A DNA stretch of 64,000 nt from Phycisphaerales bacterium (GCA_030748805.1 JASMLG010000075.1:1-64000), one strand, 5' to 3'. Counted from the first letter of the stretch, positions 34,396 to 44,293 are shown. Translations and numbers: made by a program. The notes: generated by a model from the letters alone, not told the origin.

Positions 34396-35969
34396 TTGAT
34401 TGGTCACTGAGTTATTCTTCAAGCAGAGAACCGGTTATAGGCAAAAATGTTGTTGCTTGCTCGCAACCACTCGCAGCTCAAGCGGGATTAGAAATGCTAA
34501 GACTTGGAGGAAGTGCAGTTGATGCAGCTCTTGCATCAGGAATTGCTAGTACTGTAGTTGAACCGGTTGCAAACGGAATTGGAGGAGATGCCTTTGCGAT
34601 TGTTCATGATGGTGAAAAAATATACGGAATAAATGGCTCTGGTAAATCGCCATCATTGATGCCTACAGCAATTGAAGACGAAATACCATCAGTAGGGTGG
34701 TTATCAGTGACAGTTCCGGGTGCAGTTGCAACGTGGATGATGCTTCACGAACGTTTTGGGAAACTTAAACTTAACGAGGTTTTTAGACCTGCAATCAAAT
34801 ATGCGAGAGATGGTTTTTTGGTCTCTCCGCAAACCGCATCTCGTTGGAAGAATGGCACAGATAGGTTTAGGAATGAACAGTCATGGTGTGACACTTTTTT
34901 ATTTGATGGACAACCACCAGAAATAGGGCAATTCATAAAACTTCCTTATCATGCAAATACGCTTGAAGAAATTGCAGAAACTAGTGGTGAATCGTTTTAC
35001 CAAGGCAATTTAGCAGACCAAATAGATGCTGCGTCAATAGCAGGTGGCGGTTTCTTACGCAAAGAGGATTTGGAATCACACAGAAGTTTTTGGGTTGAAC
35101 CAATGTCTATTGACGTAGGTGATTCAGGTAATATCAAGTTCTACGAACTTCCACCAAATGGACAGGGGATTGCTGCATTAATTGCGATGAAGCTCGTGCA
35201 AGAAGTTGGAATCGACTTATCTGATTGCGATGATCCCGAAGTACTTCATATTCAAATCGAAGCGATGAAGCGTGCGTTTGCTGACGCGTACTCATTTGTT
35301 GCTGATCCAGATGTTTCAGGAGATTGTGGCGACTTATTGAATGACAAAAGAATTAAACAGCATTGCGAATCTATTTCAAATGTAGCAACTGTAATCGATA
35401 AAAACCTAATTCCAAGATATGCATCTACGGTTTATCTTGCAACTGGTGATGAAAATGGTATGCAATGTTCATTTATTCAAAGTAACTTTGAAGGGTTTGG
35501 TTCAGGAATGGTTGTGCCTAAGACAGGTATTGCACTTCAAAATCGAGGCAGAGGTTTCTCTCTTGACAGCAATCATCCAAATGCAATTGGTCCTAGCAAG
35601 AGACCGTTCCACACAATTATTCCCGGATTTCTTGAATGTGGAAATTTACGTACCCCTTTCGGGGTTATGGGAGGGCCAATGCAACCTCAAGGTCATTTGC
35701 AAGTTGTGTGCCGAATGGTCTTTGCAAAACAGAATCCTCAGTCAGCACTTGACGCGCCACGATGGAAGTTGCTTGGTGACAAAAAAGTTGCTATTGAGCC
35801 AGGATTTAAACAGGAAGTGTATGAGCAACTTAGAGCGTATGGTCACGAATTGCTAATTGCTGATAGTAGAACAGTGGCATTTGGAGGTGGACAGATCGTT
35901 CAAGGGATAGAAAATGGTTATATTGGGGCAAGCGACTCTCGGCGTGACGGTCAAGCGGTTGCTTTGTGA
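34392..35969 (+). CDS. gamma-glutamyltransferase family protein
   Basis: The 525-residue product belongs to the Ntn-hydrolase GGT family: LGGSAVDAALASG, EPVANGIGGDAF, a self-cleavage and nucleophile threonine probably in ASTVYLATGD, and FGVMGGPMQPQGH with the glycine loop near the C-terminus. Such enzymes transfer or hydrolyse gamma-glutamyl groups from glutathione or related amides. There is no signal peptide, so it should be cytoplasmic like YwrD-type members, not periplasmic like the classical enzyme. It is translationally coupled to mnmA. Confidence 0.87.
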   Translation: MIDWSLSYSSSREPVIGKNVVACSQPLAAQAGLEMLRLGGSAVDAALASGIASTVVEPVANGIGGDAFAIVHDGEKIYGINGSGKSPSLMPTAIEDEIPSVGWLSVTVPGAVATWMMLHERFGKLKLNEVFRPAIKYARDGFLVSPQTASRWKNGTDRFRNEQSWCDTFLFDGQPPEIGQFIKLPYHANTLEEIAETSGESFYQGNLADQIDAASIAGGGFLRKEDLESHRSFWVEPMSIDVGDSGNIKFYELPPNGQGIAALIAMKLVQEVGIDLSDCDDPEVLHIQIEAMKRAFADAYSFVADPDVSGDCGDLLNDKRIKQHCESISNVATVIDKNLIPRYASTVYLATGDENGMQCSFIQSNFEGFGSGMVVPKTGIALQNRGRGFSLDSNHPNAIGPSKRPFHTIIPGFLECGNLRTPFGVMGGPMQPQGHLQVVCRMVFAKQNPQSALDAPRWKLLGDKKVAIEPGFKQEVYEQLRAYGHELLIADSRTVAFGGGQIVQGIENGYIGASDSRRDGQAVAL

Positions 35970-36014
35970 TAAATTGCTTTGTATTCCCCGAAATCTATCT
36001 CATATTAAAACTGA

Positions 36015-36020
36015 TATAAT
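36015..36020 (+). promoter_or_regulatory. consensus -10 box TATAAT for fbaB
   Basis: TATAAT lies 23 bases before the ATG. The expected leader of about 17 bases carries AGGAG, so this gene uses a normal ribosome binding site, unlike the leaderless genes around it. Confidence 0.6.
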
Positions 36021-36043
36021 TAGTCCTTTAACAGGAGATACAC

Positions 36044-37105
36044 ATGACCTCAACCACCGAATATCTTGGTTCAGACGCTGAAAACCTACTTTCTTACAAA
36101 GCAAAGGTTTCTTCTGATTTACTCCATCTTCCAGGTAGCGACTTTATTGACCGTACTTGGAAAAACAGCGATCGAAATCCTCAGGTTTTACGTAATCTTG
36201 CCTCTATTTACAACAATGGTCGACTTGGTGGTACAGGATATCTTTCGATTCTACCTGTTGACCAAGGAATAGAGCACTCTGGAGGTGCATCCTTTACTCC
36301 AAATCCACTTTACTTTGATCCTTCAAACATAATCGACCTTGCAGTTGAAGGTGGTTGTAATGCTGTTGCTACAACCTTTGGTGTACTCGGAACTGTATCT
36401 CGTGATTATGCACACAAAATTCCCTTTATCGTAAAAATCAATCACAACGAATTGATGACAAGTCCAAATAATTTTGATCAAATTATGTTTGGTACAGTTG
36501 AGGAAGCTTGGAATCTTGGAGCCGCAGCAGTTGGTGCAACAATTTACTATGGCTCTGAAGAATCGGGTCGTCAAATACAAGAAGTTGCACACGCATTTTC
36601 TCTTGCACACGAACTTGGAATGGCAACTGTACTTTGGTGTTACTTACGAAATAGCGATTTCAAAGTAAACGGAATCGACTATCACGCATCAGCAGACTTG
36701 ACTGGTCAAGCAAATCATCTTGGTGTAACTATAGAAGCAGACATAATCAAGCAAAAACAAGCAACAAACAATGGTGGATATATTGCTATGAACGAAAACG
36801 GCACATCGTTTGGTAAGTTCCATAAGGGGATGTACAAAGACCTTTGTAGCGACCACCCTATCGATTTGTGTAGATACCAAGTTTTGAATTGTTACAGTGG
36901 TCGCTGTGGCTTGATTAATTCAGGTGGCGCATCTGGTGATAACGATTTTGCCCAAGCAGTGCAAACAGCAGTTATCAATAAACGTGCAGGAGGTTGTGGT
37001 TTGATTTCAGGTCGTAAAGCATTTCAGCGTCCGATGAAGGATGGCATTCAATTGCTTGGTGCAATACAAGACGTATTTTTAGACGATTCAATTACAATTG
37101 CGTAA
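36044..37105 (+). CDS. fbaB: class I fructose-bisphosphate aldolase, DhnA type
   Basis: This Schiff-base aldolase interconverts fructose 1,6-bisphosphate with glyceraldehyde 3-phosphate and dihydroxyacetone phosphate. The sequence follows E. coli FbaB closely in motif order: [77 protein letters not shown] and GGASGDNDF. The length of 353 is normal. It has a TATAAT promoter and AGGAG ribosome site, as expected for a strongly expressed glycolytic gene. It ends five bases from the convergent P-type ATPase gene. pgk and rpe are also in this window. Confidence 0.95.
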   Translation: MTSTTEYLGSDAENLLSYKAKVSSDLLHLPGSDFIDRTWKNSDRNPQVLRNLASIYNNGRLGGTGYLSILPVDQGIEHSGGASFTPNPLYFDPSNIIDLAVEGGCNAVATTFGVLGTVSRDYAHKIPFIVKINHNELMTSPNNFDQIMFGTVEEAWNLGAAAVGATIYYGSEESGRQIQEVAHAFSLAHELGMATVLWCYLRNSDFKVNGIDYHASADLTGQANHLGVTIEADIIKQKQATNNGGYIAMNENGTSFGKFHKGMYKDLCSDHPIDLCRYQVLNCYSGRCGLINSGGASGDNDFAQAVQTAVINKRAGGCGLISGRKAFQRPMKDGIQLLGAIQDVFLDDSITIA

Positions 37106-37109
37106 CAAT

Positions 37110-39116
37110 TTAATTTGTTGCGATTTGCCGTACTGGCTTGTGTACTCGGGATTCTTCCATGCGGCGTTGTGATTCTACTATGGAAGTAAAGTCCTCACCG
37201 AAGCGGATTAGTCGTAAACTGTTAGCAATTACAACAACATATCCAAGAGCATAATAAAATGGAGTAACCCAAATATTAATGTTTCCGGTTGCTGCAAGAG
37301 CTAGCCCAACAACCGCTAGAACTAAAGATGCACCGATATTTTGTGCAATTACACTTTTAGTTTTCCTAGCAAGCGAAATCAAAAATGGTATGTTGCGAAG
37401 ATCATCATTCATTAAAGCAACACCCGCAGAGTTTGTTGCAATGTCAGAGCCACTCAATCCCATTGCAACACCAACATCTGCTGTTGCGAGAATTGGGCCA
37501 TCGTTTATGCCATCGCCAACTACAAGAGTGCTGTGCCCACGATTGATGAGATAATTCAATTCCTCATGCTTTTCTTCGGGTAAGCACTCTGCTTCAATAG
37601 CGTCAACACCAACCGACTGAGCAACTCTCTTTGCGACATCCAGTCGGTCTCCAGTAAATATAGATACTCGACGAACACCATGCCGACGCATGTCCTCAAC
37701 TGCTTCAGCTGCGTGTGGTCGAAGTTTATCTTCAAGACCAACTGCACCTAGATATTGCTTCCCTCTCATGATGTGGACGCTTGACATGCCCTCTATTTTT
37801 TCTGAGACCAATTTGACCTGATCTGAAATTTCGTTATTAAGTCCCTCAAGCCAAGCACCTCTTCCTGCATAAATGTCAGCGCTACTTGTATGTGCGATTA
37901 CACCTCTGCCATGTACTTCTTCGTACTTATCTACATTTCCTGGTTGGATATTCGCTTGATTTGCGGTCTCCAAAATTGATTTAGCAAGCGGGTGATTCGA
38001 GTGTTGTTCTGCGTCTGCTGCTGCTTGCAAAAGTGCAGCACCTTCCACTCCTTCAGCTGGTGCAAGACGACCAACTGCAAATTTTCCAGTTGTTAAAGTG
38101 CCTGTCTTATCCATAATGACTGTGTCGATACCAGCAGCAGCTTCTAATGTTTGTGTGTGTTTTATCATTATCCCAAGTCGTGCAGCCGCTGCAAATGCAG
38201 CAACCATAGCTGTAGGATGAGCGATTAACAAACCTCCTGGGCAGGTTACAACTAATACGGTAATTGCGCGTACAGCCGCTGCGCTACGAACTGCTTCATC
38301 AGCACTTCGACTCGTGAAAAACCAAACAACTGCGGCAACCATCACAACGATAGAAAAGTAGTAAGAAGCTAGTTGCTCTATAAGTTCTTGTTTTTGTGTT
38401 CGAGTTGACTCTGCTTCACGAATAAGTGATTCAACTTTCCCAATCGTGGTCTCAGCTGCGACGGCAGTCACCTTGACATCAATTTGTCCAGTCAAATTTG
38501 TAGTACCTGCATAAACATCTGTTCCTGGTTCCACTTCAATCGGAACGGCTTCACCAGTTAGAGATGCTTGGTTAATGTCAGAGTTGCCAGAAATAATAGT
38601 TCCGTCTACAGGAAGATTTTCTCCAGGTCGAATTCTTACAATCATTCCAATTGTTACTTCAATCAGTTGGACATTATGTTCATTGTCACCATCTACTATT
38701 CTTGCACTTCTTGGTGTTAGATCTATAAGATCTTTAATCGCACGTTGTGCTCCCCATGCTGTACGACTCAAAATTAAATTCGCCATCCACAAAAATAGTG
38801 CTAAGAACCCAGCAGCCAAGTACATATCAGCAGAAAGGGCTGCAACAACCGCTAGCGAAGCAAGAGATTCACTTGCAGGTTTACCTTTTTTTAATTCGTT
38901 CCAAGCACCAGAAAGCAGAGGAACTACTAAGATAATTGCACCGATTGCTGCTGGTATTTGGGAAATTAGAGCATGAGATCCAAGAAGGTATCCAATCCAT
39001 GAAACAGCCAACAACACACCTCCGCTAAGAGCGATAAGAAGCCGCCTTTCTAACTTGCGAGCACCTTCCATGGCTCCATATTGGTTTGTTTGTTCGATAA
39101 TCGCTGTTTCAGGCAT
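37110..39116 (-). CDS. P1B-type (heavy-metal) ATPase with CPG membrane motif
   Basis: The 668-residue ion pump has the phosphorylation loop IMDKTGTLTTGKF, TGEAVP in the actuator domain, and VGDGINDGPILATADVGVAMG in the hinge region. Membrane pairs occupy about 20-115 and 265-325, with two more at the C-terminus. It lacks an N-terminal HMA metal-binding domain. The ion-site motif in the membrane reads TCPGGLLIAHP instead of CPC or SPC, so metal specificity cannot be guessed with safety. I start at MPETAI; a longer N-terminus would run through the intergenic promoter region. Confidence 0.87.
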   Translation of the reverse strand: MPETAIIEQTNQYGAMEGARKLERRLLIALSGGVLLAVSWIGYLLGSHALISQIPAAIGAIILVVPLLSGAWNELKKGKPASESLASLAVVAALSADMYLAAGFLALFLWMANLILSRTAWGAQRAIKDLIDLTPRSARIVDGDNEHNVQLIEVTIGMIVRIRPGENLPVDGTIISGNSDINQASLTGEAVPIEVEPGTDVYAGTTNLTGQIDVKVTAVAAETTIGKVESLIREAESTRTQKQELIEQLASYYFSIVVMVAAVVWFFTSRSADEAVRSAAAVRAITVLVVTCPGGLLIAHPTAMVAAFAAAARLGIMIKHTQTLEAAAGIDTVIMDKTGTLTTGKFAVGRLAPAEGVEGAALLQAAADAEQHSNHPLAKSILETANQANIQPGNVDKYEEVHGRGVIAHTSSADIYAGRGAWLEGLNNEISDQVKLVSEKIEGMSSVHIMRGKQYLGAVGLEDKLRPHAAEAVEDMRRHGVRRVSIFTGDRLDVAKRVAQSVGVDAIEAECLPEEKHEELNYLINRGHSTLVVGDGINDGPILATADVGVAMGLSGSDIATNSAGVALMNDDLRNIPFLISLARKTKSVIAQNIGASLVLAVVGLALAATGNINIWVTPFYYALGYVVVIANSLRLIRFGEDFTSIVESQRRMEESRVHKPVRQIATN

Positions 39117-39238
39117 AATATGTGATTTTCCAAAGTTCCTTGTTGTATCTCCTACTATAGTCCTATTTAAAGGGTATTGTTCGTATAGGATTATTGTAAT
39201 CTTATGAGATATATGCAAATGATGAAAGTAGGTATAGC

Positions 39239-40240
39239 ATGACTAGGGCCGCAGTTATTGGGGATGGGCAAATGGGGCTTGTTTTAGCTGATGCACTAGT
39301 TGCTAGAGGGGTTGAAGTCCGGCTATGGGGACCCTTTCCCAGCCAAATTGAGGGTCTTAAAGAGAGTAGAAAATCTACTCGACTTCCTCATTTTAGGTTG
39401 TCAGATGAGATTAGAGTTACTCCTAATTCTGAAGAAGTGTTTGATGATGTTGATGTTGCTATTAACGCGATTCCTACACAGTTTATTCGAAGCGTTTGGA
39501 GTGGATTTAAGGATAAAGTTCCATCGGGAATTCCAATAGCTTGTGTTGCTAAGGGAATCGAAATTAACACAAATTTATTACCAACTCAAATCATTGAACA
39601 GTCATCTGAGAGCGATAATTCTACTTGTGTTTTGTCGGGTCCAACAATAGCAACTGAATTAGTTCAAAGGAAACCAGCTGTGATGGTTTCGAGCTCGACT
39701 GATGAAACTGTAGCAAAGATGGTTCAGGATTTATTTGATGTACCATGGCTTCGAATATATACACATCATGATCCTCTTGGTGTTGAACTAGCAGGAGCAT
39801 TAAAAAATGTTATTGCAATTGCTGCAGGTATTTGTGATGGAATGGAGCTTGGAGACAACGCAAAGTCAGCTATGCTGGCAAGAGGACTTGCTGAAATTTC
39901 GCGACTAGGGGTAGCACTTGGTGCACAACTTGAAACATTTTTTGGAATTTCAGGAGTTGGAGATTTAGCCACAACTTGCTTTAGCCCACACGGCAGAAAC
40001 CGAACTTGTGGTGATCGCCTTGGCAGGGGTGAGAAATTACAAACAATTACTGATTCGATGGGGTCGGTCGTTGAAGGTGTTGCCACAACGAAGGCGGTAC
40101 GCTCCCTTTCAGATGTGTGTGATGTTGACATGCCAATTTCAGATGCAATGTATAACGTCTTATACGAAGGACTTTCTATCAAAGATGCGATACATTCGTT
40201 AATGTCACGTGATTTACGTGCTGAACAACTACGTCGTTAA
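39239..40240 (+). CDS. gpsA: NAD(P)-dependent glycerol-3-phosphate dehydrogenase
   Basis: GpsA reduces dihydroxyacetone phosphate to sn-glycerol 3-phosphate for phospholipid synthesis. The 333-residue protein has the Rossmann loop AVIGDGQMG, CVAKGIEIN, VLSGPTIATELV, the catalytic lysine in AGALKNVIAIAAGICDG, and TCFSPHGRNRTCG. The start is the only ATG compatible with the Rossmann fold; the upstream sequence has neither a strong Shine-Dalgarno nor a six-base-spaced -10 box. It diverges from the P-type ATPase gene across a 122-bp gap that has a TATAGT box facing left. Confidence 0.94.
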   Translation: MTRAAVIGDGQMGLVLADALVARGVEVRLWGPFPSQIEGLKESRKSTRLPHFRLSDEIRVTPNSEEVFDDVDVAINAIPTQFIRSVWSGFKDKVPSGIPIACVAKGIEINTNLLPTQIIEQSSESDNSTCVLSGPTIATELVQRKPAVMVSSSTDETVAKMVQDLFDVPWLRIYTHHDPLGVELAGALKNVIAIAAGICDGMELGDNAKSAMLARGLAEISRLGVALGAQLETFFGISGVGDLATTCFSPHGRNRTCGDRLGRGEKLQTITDSMGSVVEGVATTKAVRSLSDVCDVDMPISDAMYNVLYEGLSIKDAIHSLMSRDLRAEQLRR

Positions 40241-40325
40241 ATGGATTAAACAATCTACTCATGCAAAATGGAATATGCTTTTGAAGTAGGTTCTCCAACG
40301 AAGAAGTTATATGTGTGTTTTCAGT

Positions 40326-40598
40326 TTATTCGTAAAACCCTGACTTAACTAATTCTACGAGTTCAGAAAGTGCATCTTCAGCATCTGCACCTTCTGCGTT
40401 AATTGTCAGAGTGGTGCCTTCAGTTGCGGCTAGCATCATTAGTTGCATGATAGATTTTGCATCAACTTGATCACTATCACTGTGCCCAACAGTAATCGTC
40501 GAGGAAAACTTCCCAGCAGTTTCAGCAAATAGCATTGCTGGTCGAGCGTGCATGCCTAAGCGATTTGTGATTATTACAGTTTCTTTTGTGGTAGCCAT
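40326..40598 (-). CDS. ptsH: HPr family phosphocarrier protein
   Basis: HPr passes phosphate from enzyme I to EIIA proteins. The 90-residue product has the active histidine in GMHARPA (His18) and the regulatory serine region DAKSIMQLMML (Ser49), with normal length. It closes a leftward series with hpf and ptsN. Enzyme I and sugar permeases are absent here, so a regulatory PTS role is likely. It follows ptsN by 74 bp, in which a TACAAA box lies near its ATG. Confidence 0.93.
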   Translation of the reverse strand: MATTKETVIITNRLGMHARPAMLFAETAGKFSSTITVGHSDSDQVDAKSIMQLMMLAATEGTTLTINAEGADAEDALSELVELVKSGFYE

Positions 40599-40672
40599 AA
40601 CTTTGTAGGGTGGTACAGTGGTGACTTCTCAAATTGAGGGTCGTTTGATGAAATTAAGTTTGTGAACGCTAG

Positions 40673-41143
40673 TTAGCGAACTGCGTTATCTGTTTCAGTT
40701 AGCAGCGTGAGAACATCGTCTGCAGAATTAGCTTGTCTAAGGAAACGCCTGAAAGTGTCTTGGCTTAGCGAACTAAAAATTGCTTCCATTGCGTCAAGGT
40801 GGTTTTCTGGTTGATCTTCTGGGCTTAAAAGTAGAACTACTGAGTAAACTGGTTCGCGGTCAAGTGCTTTAAAATCAACACCTTCGGCGCTATTTCCAAC
40901 TGCTATGTGCATCGTCTTAATATCAGCGTGTTTCACGTGTGGTACTGCAACTCCATGACCAAAGCCAGTTGATCCTTTGTTTTCTCTACGAATAATTGCT
41001 TTGGTAAAATCGTCTCTTTGTGATTCTGAAACACAACCAGCGTAGACAAGGGCGTCTACTAACTCATTAATTACGCCATCACGATTTGTTGCTTTAAGTT
41101 CAGGAATGATTGCGTCTTCTACGACGATATCCATCAGTTTCAT
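40673..41143 (-). CDS. ptsN: PTS EIIA domain protein (nitrogen-type)
   Basis: The 156-residue protein matches the EIIA mannitol/nitrogen fold, with the phosphorylated histidine in GHGVAVPHVKH (His69) and VVLLLSPEDQPENHLDAMEAI. EIIA-Ntr proteins regulate potassium transport, nitrogen metabolism and envelope stress and are usually not linked to sugar uptake. It overlaps hpf by four bases. The hpf-ptsN-ptsH order is conserved in many bacteria near rpoN, but rpoN is not present here. Confidence 0.92.
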   Translation of the reverse strand: MKLMDIVVEDAIIPELKATNRDGVINELVDALVYAGCVSESQRDDFTKAIIRRENKGSTGFGHGVAVPHVKHADIKTMHIAVGNSAEGVDFKALDREPVYSVVLLLSPEDQPENHLDAMEAIFSSLSQDTFRRFLRQANSADDVLTLLTETDNAVR

Positions 41144-41463
41144 CGGTCTTGTCCTCCGGTTGGAGTATTGTGTTTGTGGTCGCGTATTTTTGTTTTAAGG
41201 TCTGTTAATTGACGCACGCTTTTATCTATACAACTGTCAATAGCAGCATGTAAATCATTATCCTCGCAATTTGCGATGATATTATCATGATGTTCAACAT
41301 CGGTGATAATTTCAGCGATGAATCCATGAGAGGTTTTTTCGATTTTGACATCAATTTGTTCTATTCTGTCATAGAAGCGAGGAAGTTTTTCTGCCTTTGT
41401 TTTTGCATATTCCTCAATTGACTGTGTCATATCAATTTGTTTGCTGATTACGTTTATTTGCAT
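41140..41463 (-). CDS. hpf: ribosome hibernation promoting factor (short type)
   Basis: The 107-residue protein matches the HPF/RaiA fold (MQINVISKQIDMTQSIEEYA, KAEKLPRFYDRIEQIDVKIE, DNDLHAAIDSCIDKSVRQLTDLK). It should bind the 30S subunit in stationary phase and inactivate ribosomes. It lacks the C-terminal dimerisation domain of long HPF. It sits 14 bp after the DUF502 gene and overlaps ptsN by four bases. Confidence 0.92.
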   Translation of the reverse strand: MQINVISKQIDMTQSIEEYAKTKAEKLPRFYDRIEQIDVKIEKTSHGFIAEIITDVEHHDNIIANCEDNDLHAAIDSCIDKSVRQLTDLKTKIRDHKHNTPTGGQDR

Positions 41464-41477
41464 ATTATTACTTTCTT

Positions 41478-42326
41478 CTATTCCTCAGAGTGTTGGTCGA
41501 GTTCATCTATTTTAGCATGTTCTTTGGAAGATAATGTTTGGTGATCTGGGACTAATACACCTCCACTTACAGCGAATCTAATAGCTTCTTCGACCGTAAT
41601 CGGTAAATCAATGGTATCTTTTTTAGGCACTGTTATGGTGTAACCAGTAAATGGTGTTGGAGAACTTGGGATGAAAACAGTTACCGAATCAGGAATTTGG
41701 TTCTCGATAGTTTGCAAGGAATCTCCAGTCATAAACCCGACAGACCATATCCCTTTTCTTGGGTATTCAACTGCTACCACTCTGCTGAACTTGGGTTTGT
41801 CTTCATCACTTATCAGGAAGTCCACAAGCTGTTTTATATAAGGGTAGACCTTACGTATTACTGGGACAGCAATCATGATTTTTTCGATTCTCTTGTAAAA
41901 TGCTCGCCCAATAAAACCTCCGACAAGTCGACCGGAAATATAAACTATTACTGCAGCAACCAGTAATCCCAAAAAATTCATCCATGGATGGTCTGCCCAC
42001 CATGTATTTACACTTGTTGCAAACAAGTCATGTGCTAGTGAATTCATTGATTCTGTGTCATTAGAAGAAATATTTGCTGCTTTGGCAGCAGCATCTAACA
42101 CTTCTGGACTAGGCCCCATATCAAACGTCTGAGCAAGTGAAGGAAAATATTTGGGTATTTGGATGAAGCCAATACGTATTCCACGATTTATTGGCTCAGC
42201 TATTGCAGAATCTATGAATTGGTATGCCTTTACTATTAACCACAAAGTCAGTACTGATGGTAATAGAACCGCTAGACCTTTCAAAAATGGTCTGGTTTTC
42301 TTGTGTTTGGAGTTTGAACTACTCAT
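41478..42326 (-). CDS. DUF502 family membrane protein
   Basis: The 282-residue product has two membrane segments (GLAVLLPSVLTLWLIVKAYQF at about 17-37 and WMNFLGLLVAAVIVYISGRLVGG in the middle). It then carries the DUF502 core (RVVAVEYPRKGIWSVGFMTGD, VFIPSSPTPFTGYTITVPKKD, EEAIRFAVSGGVLVP). The family function is unknown. An inserted segment of about 55 residues between the two membrane segments is longer than I expect. It overlaps the purN stop by eight bases. Confidence 0.87.
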   Translation of the reverse strand: MSSSNSKHKKTRPFLKGLAVLLPSVLTLWLIVKAYQFIDSAIAEPINRGIRIGFIQIPKYFPSLAQTFDMGPSPEVLDAAAKAANISSNDTESMNSLAHDLFATSVNTWWADHPWMNFLGLLVAAVIVYISGRLVGGFIGRAFYKRIEKIMIAVPVIRKVYPYIKQLVDFLISDEDKPKFSRVVAVEYPRKGIWSVGFMTGDSLQTIENQIPDSVTVFIPSSPTPFTGYTITVPKKDTIDLPITVEEAIRFAVSGGVLVPDHQTLSSKEHAKIDELDQHSEE

Positions 42327-42921
42327 TTGTCGTACATCTTACCTTTAGTTGCCTAGCAACCATTTTTATTGCTTCTGGATATGCATCACATTCAAGGGAG
42401 AATACTCGCTCTGCAAGAATCTCGGGCGTGTCGCTTGGTTTCACTTCGCAAGTAAGCTGAAGTATAGTTGGTCCGTTGTCATATTGATTGTCAACGTAAT
42501 GAACCGTACAACCAGATGTAGAATCACCACTTGCAATTACTGCTGAGTGAACATTTATTCCGAACATGCCTTTTCCTCCATATTTTGGAAGTAGGGCAGG
42601 GTGGATGTTAAGAACACGACCCTCTAACCAAGGTTCAATTTTTAGTAATCGCAAATATCCGCATAATAAAACCAAATCTGGATTTGTTTCTCTTAGCCAA
42701 TTCTGGACTTTAGTATCAATTATTTCCGATGAATCGCCTTCTTGATTTGCAACCGCAACATCTATGTTTCGATTGGCAATTCGGTCGATACCAGTTATAT
42801 CATTTCTAGAAGCAATCGCAATGGAAATTGTAGCATCAAGTTTGCCATCCTCAATATGGTCAAGTAAATTCAGAATGGTTCTCCCACCACCACTGAAAAG
42901 AACTGCAAGTTTAACGGTCAT
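42319..42921 (-). CDS. purN: phosphoribosylglycinamide formyltransferase
   Basis: PurN formylates glycinamide ribonucleotide with 10-formyl-tetrahydrofolate, directly after the PurD step. The 200-residue protein begins with the phosphate-binding loop LFSGGGRTILNLL, then LVLLCGYLRLL and the catalytic NIHPALLPKYGGKGM (Asn, His) and HYVDNQYDNGP (Asp). The canonical LxSGxGSN reads SGGGRT, a slight variation. It overlaps the thioesterase gene by four bases and DUF502 by eight. Confidence 0.92.
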   Translation of the reverse strand: MTVKLAVLFSGGGRTILNLLDHIEDGKLDATISIAIASRNDITGIDRIANRNIDVAVANQEGDSSEIIDTKVQNWLRETNPDLVLLCGYLRLLKIEPWLEGRVLNIHPALLPKYGGKGMFGINVHSAVIASGDSTSGCTVHYVDNQYDNGPTILQLTCEVKPSDTPEILAERVFSLECDAYPEAIKMVARQLKVRCTTNE

Positions 42922-43325
42922 ATTCTTTCGCCTTGATCAATTGTTGGAGAAGAGTCAAACGGAATGGATTTGCCGTTTGCATCCACACTTACCATTGTCA
43001 TAGTTGCTTTTGTGACGACAACTTTATCGCCAGAGTCATACCTTTCTGCTTCGACGGTTACTTCAATTTCAACTGAGGATCTACCTGTTTTTATTGTTTT
43101 AGTAATAAACCGGACAACATCTCCTACGTAAACTGGTTTCTTGAAATCAACTCGATCAACAGAAGCAGTTATCCAGCGATGAACTCCATGTCGTCTTGCT
43201 TCAACAAACCCTGCTTGGTCAATATAAGTAAGAATGATGCCACCAAAGATAGTTCCGTAAACGTTTGCGTCTCTTGGCATCATCAGAACGCTTAGGGCTG
43301 TAGTGTCTGTCATATTTAGCATCAT
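42918..43325 (-). CDS. acyl-CoA thioesterase (hotdog fold, YciA-like)
   Basis: The start is the ATG that overlaps the previous stop (ATGA); a longer reading would enter the upstream gene. The 135-residue product has the hotdog helix motif NVYGTIFGGIILTYIDQAGF and VDFKKPVYVGDVVRFITKTIKTGRSSVEIEVTVE, typical of YciA/BACH-type acyl-CoA hydrolases. The substrate chain length is not predictable. Tight packing in the purN gene train suggests housekeeping expression. Confidence 0.88.
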   Translation of the reverse strand: MMLNMTDTTALSVLMMPRDANVYGTIFGGIILTYIDQAGFVEARRHGVHRWITASVDRVDFKKPVYVGDVVRFITKTIKTGRSSVEIEVTVEAERYDSGDKVVVTKATMTMVSVDANGKSIPFDSSPTIDQGERI

Positions 43326-44287
43326 CGTTTCTCTAACAATAAACCGCAAGCGAAAAGAGACCACCATTTTGCCCTTGATTCATCATTTTTGAGAAGTTCA
43401 TAGGGTATTTTTGAGGTTATGTTTGGTTTGAATCTATTAGCGATAACAATTGGATGCTCTGGGTGCTTCCATATCTGATCTTTTGCTGATTTTACTAGGA
43501 TTGGCATGAATTTATCTTCATTAACGGTCAATGCAGCAAGAGCAATATCGGGATTTATTGTTCCATCGCTGTTATGCAATGATCTCCAAGCCAGTTGAAA
43601 ATTTTGTTCATTGATTATTGTTCTAATAGTTGAAAGTAAAGAGTTATAAGTATGAACTTCTTGGAGTGGAGAATCGGTCATAGCGGAAATTAATGCTGAG
43701 GCTATTTGCTTCTCAATTTCGTAGTCATTTGCCCATTCAATGATTAATTTAGGGAGCTCTTCTGGTGCATGTTTTTCAACTGCTAAAACGGTTAGAAGAA
43801 CACTCCCGTCCCTATCTCGTATTGGGAGTTCTAATAATTCATGGAGTGATGTATTCTTTTCATTTGAGTTTATCAACATGTTTAACTTATGTAGCCATGA
43901 CGATGAGTTGTTTTCGATTGTCAGTTCAGTTTGTTCGATTATGCTGGGATTCTTACTCCACCAAATAACTGATTCATATAAATCATTATCAATACCAAGT
44001 AATCCTAGGTCTTCAATTCTGTTTTCCAAAAAAGCTTGAGACACCAATAATTCTTCTGCTGCGATCGAAGCATCGGTTCCTCTTCCAATGAGTGGAGTCA
44101 GAAATTCTACTAATTGCTCGAACGGTGTCCCTTGTAATAACTTAATTGCAGACAAATTATCTGTAGTTGCAGGTGACTCGAGTAGAGAGATGATTCGATT
44201 AGTTTTTTGTTGTCTAGCGACAAAAAAACCAGCGATTACTGCAAAGAGAACAGTAATTATTAATGACGTTTTGGTTAATTTCTTCAA
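43322..44287 (-). CDS. membrane-anchored helical protein of unknown function
   Basis: A TTG start is chosen because TACACT lies exactly six bases before it and because it opens a signal-anchor (KKLTKTSLIITVLFAVIAGFFVARQQ). The rest, of 321 residues, is alpha-helical with HEAT-like pairs but no recognisable family. The C-terminus FACGLLLEKR overlaps the thioesterase start. It lies between the toroid/DUF4159 gene and purN. Function unknown. Confidence 0.65.
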   Translation of the reverse strand: MKKLTKTSLIITVLFAVIAGFFVARQQKTNRIISLLESPATTDNLSAIKLLQGTPFEQLVEFLTPLIGRGTDASIAAEELLVSQAFLENRIEDLGLLGIDNDLYESVIWWSKNPSIIEQTELTIENNSSSWLHKLNMLINSNEKNTSLHELLELPIRDRDGSVLLTVLAVEKHAPEELPKLIIEWANDYEIEKQIASALISAMTDSPLQEVHTYNSLLSTIRTIINEQNFQLAWRSLHNSDGTINPDIALAALTVNEDKFMPILVKSAKDQIWKHPEHPIVIANRFKPNITSKIPYELLKNDESRAKWWSLFACGLLLEKR

Positions 44288-44293
44288 GAGTGC

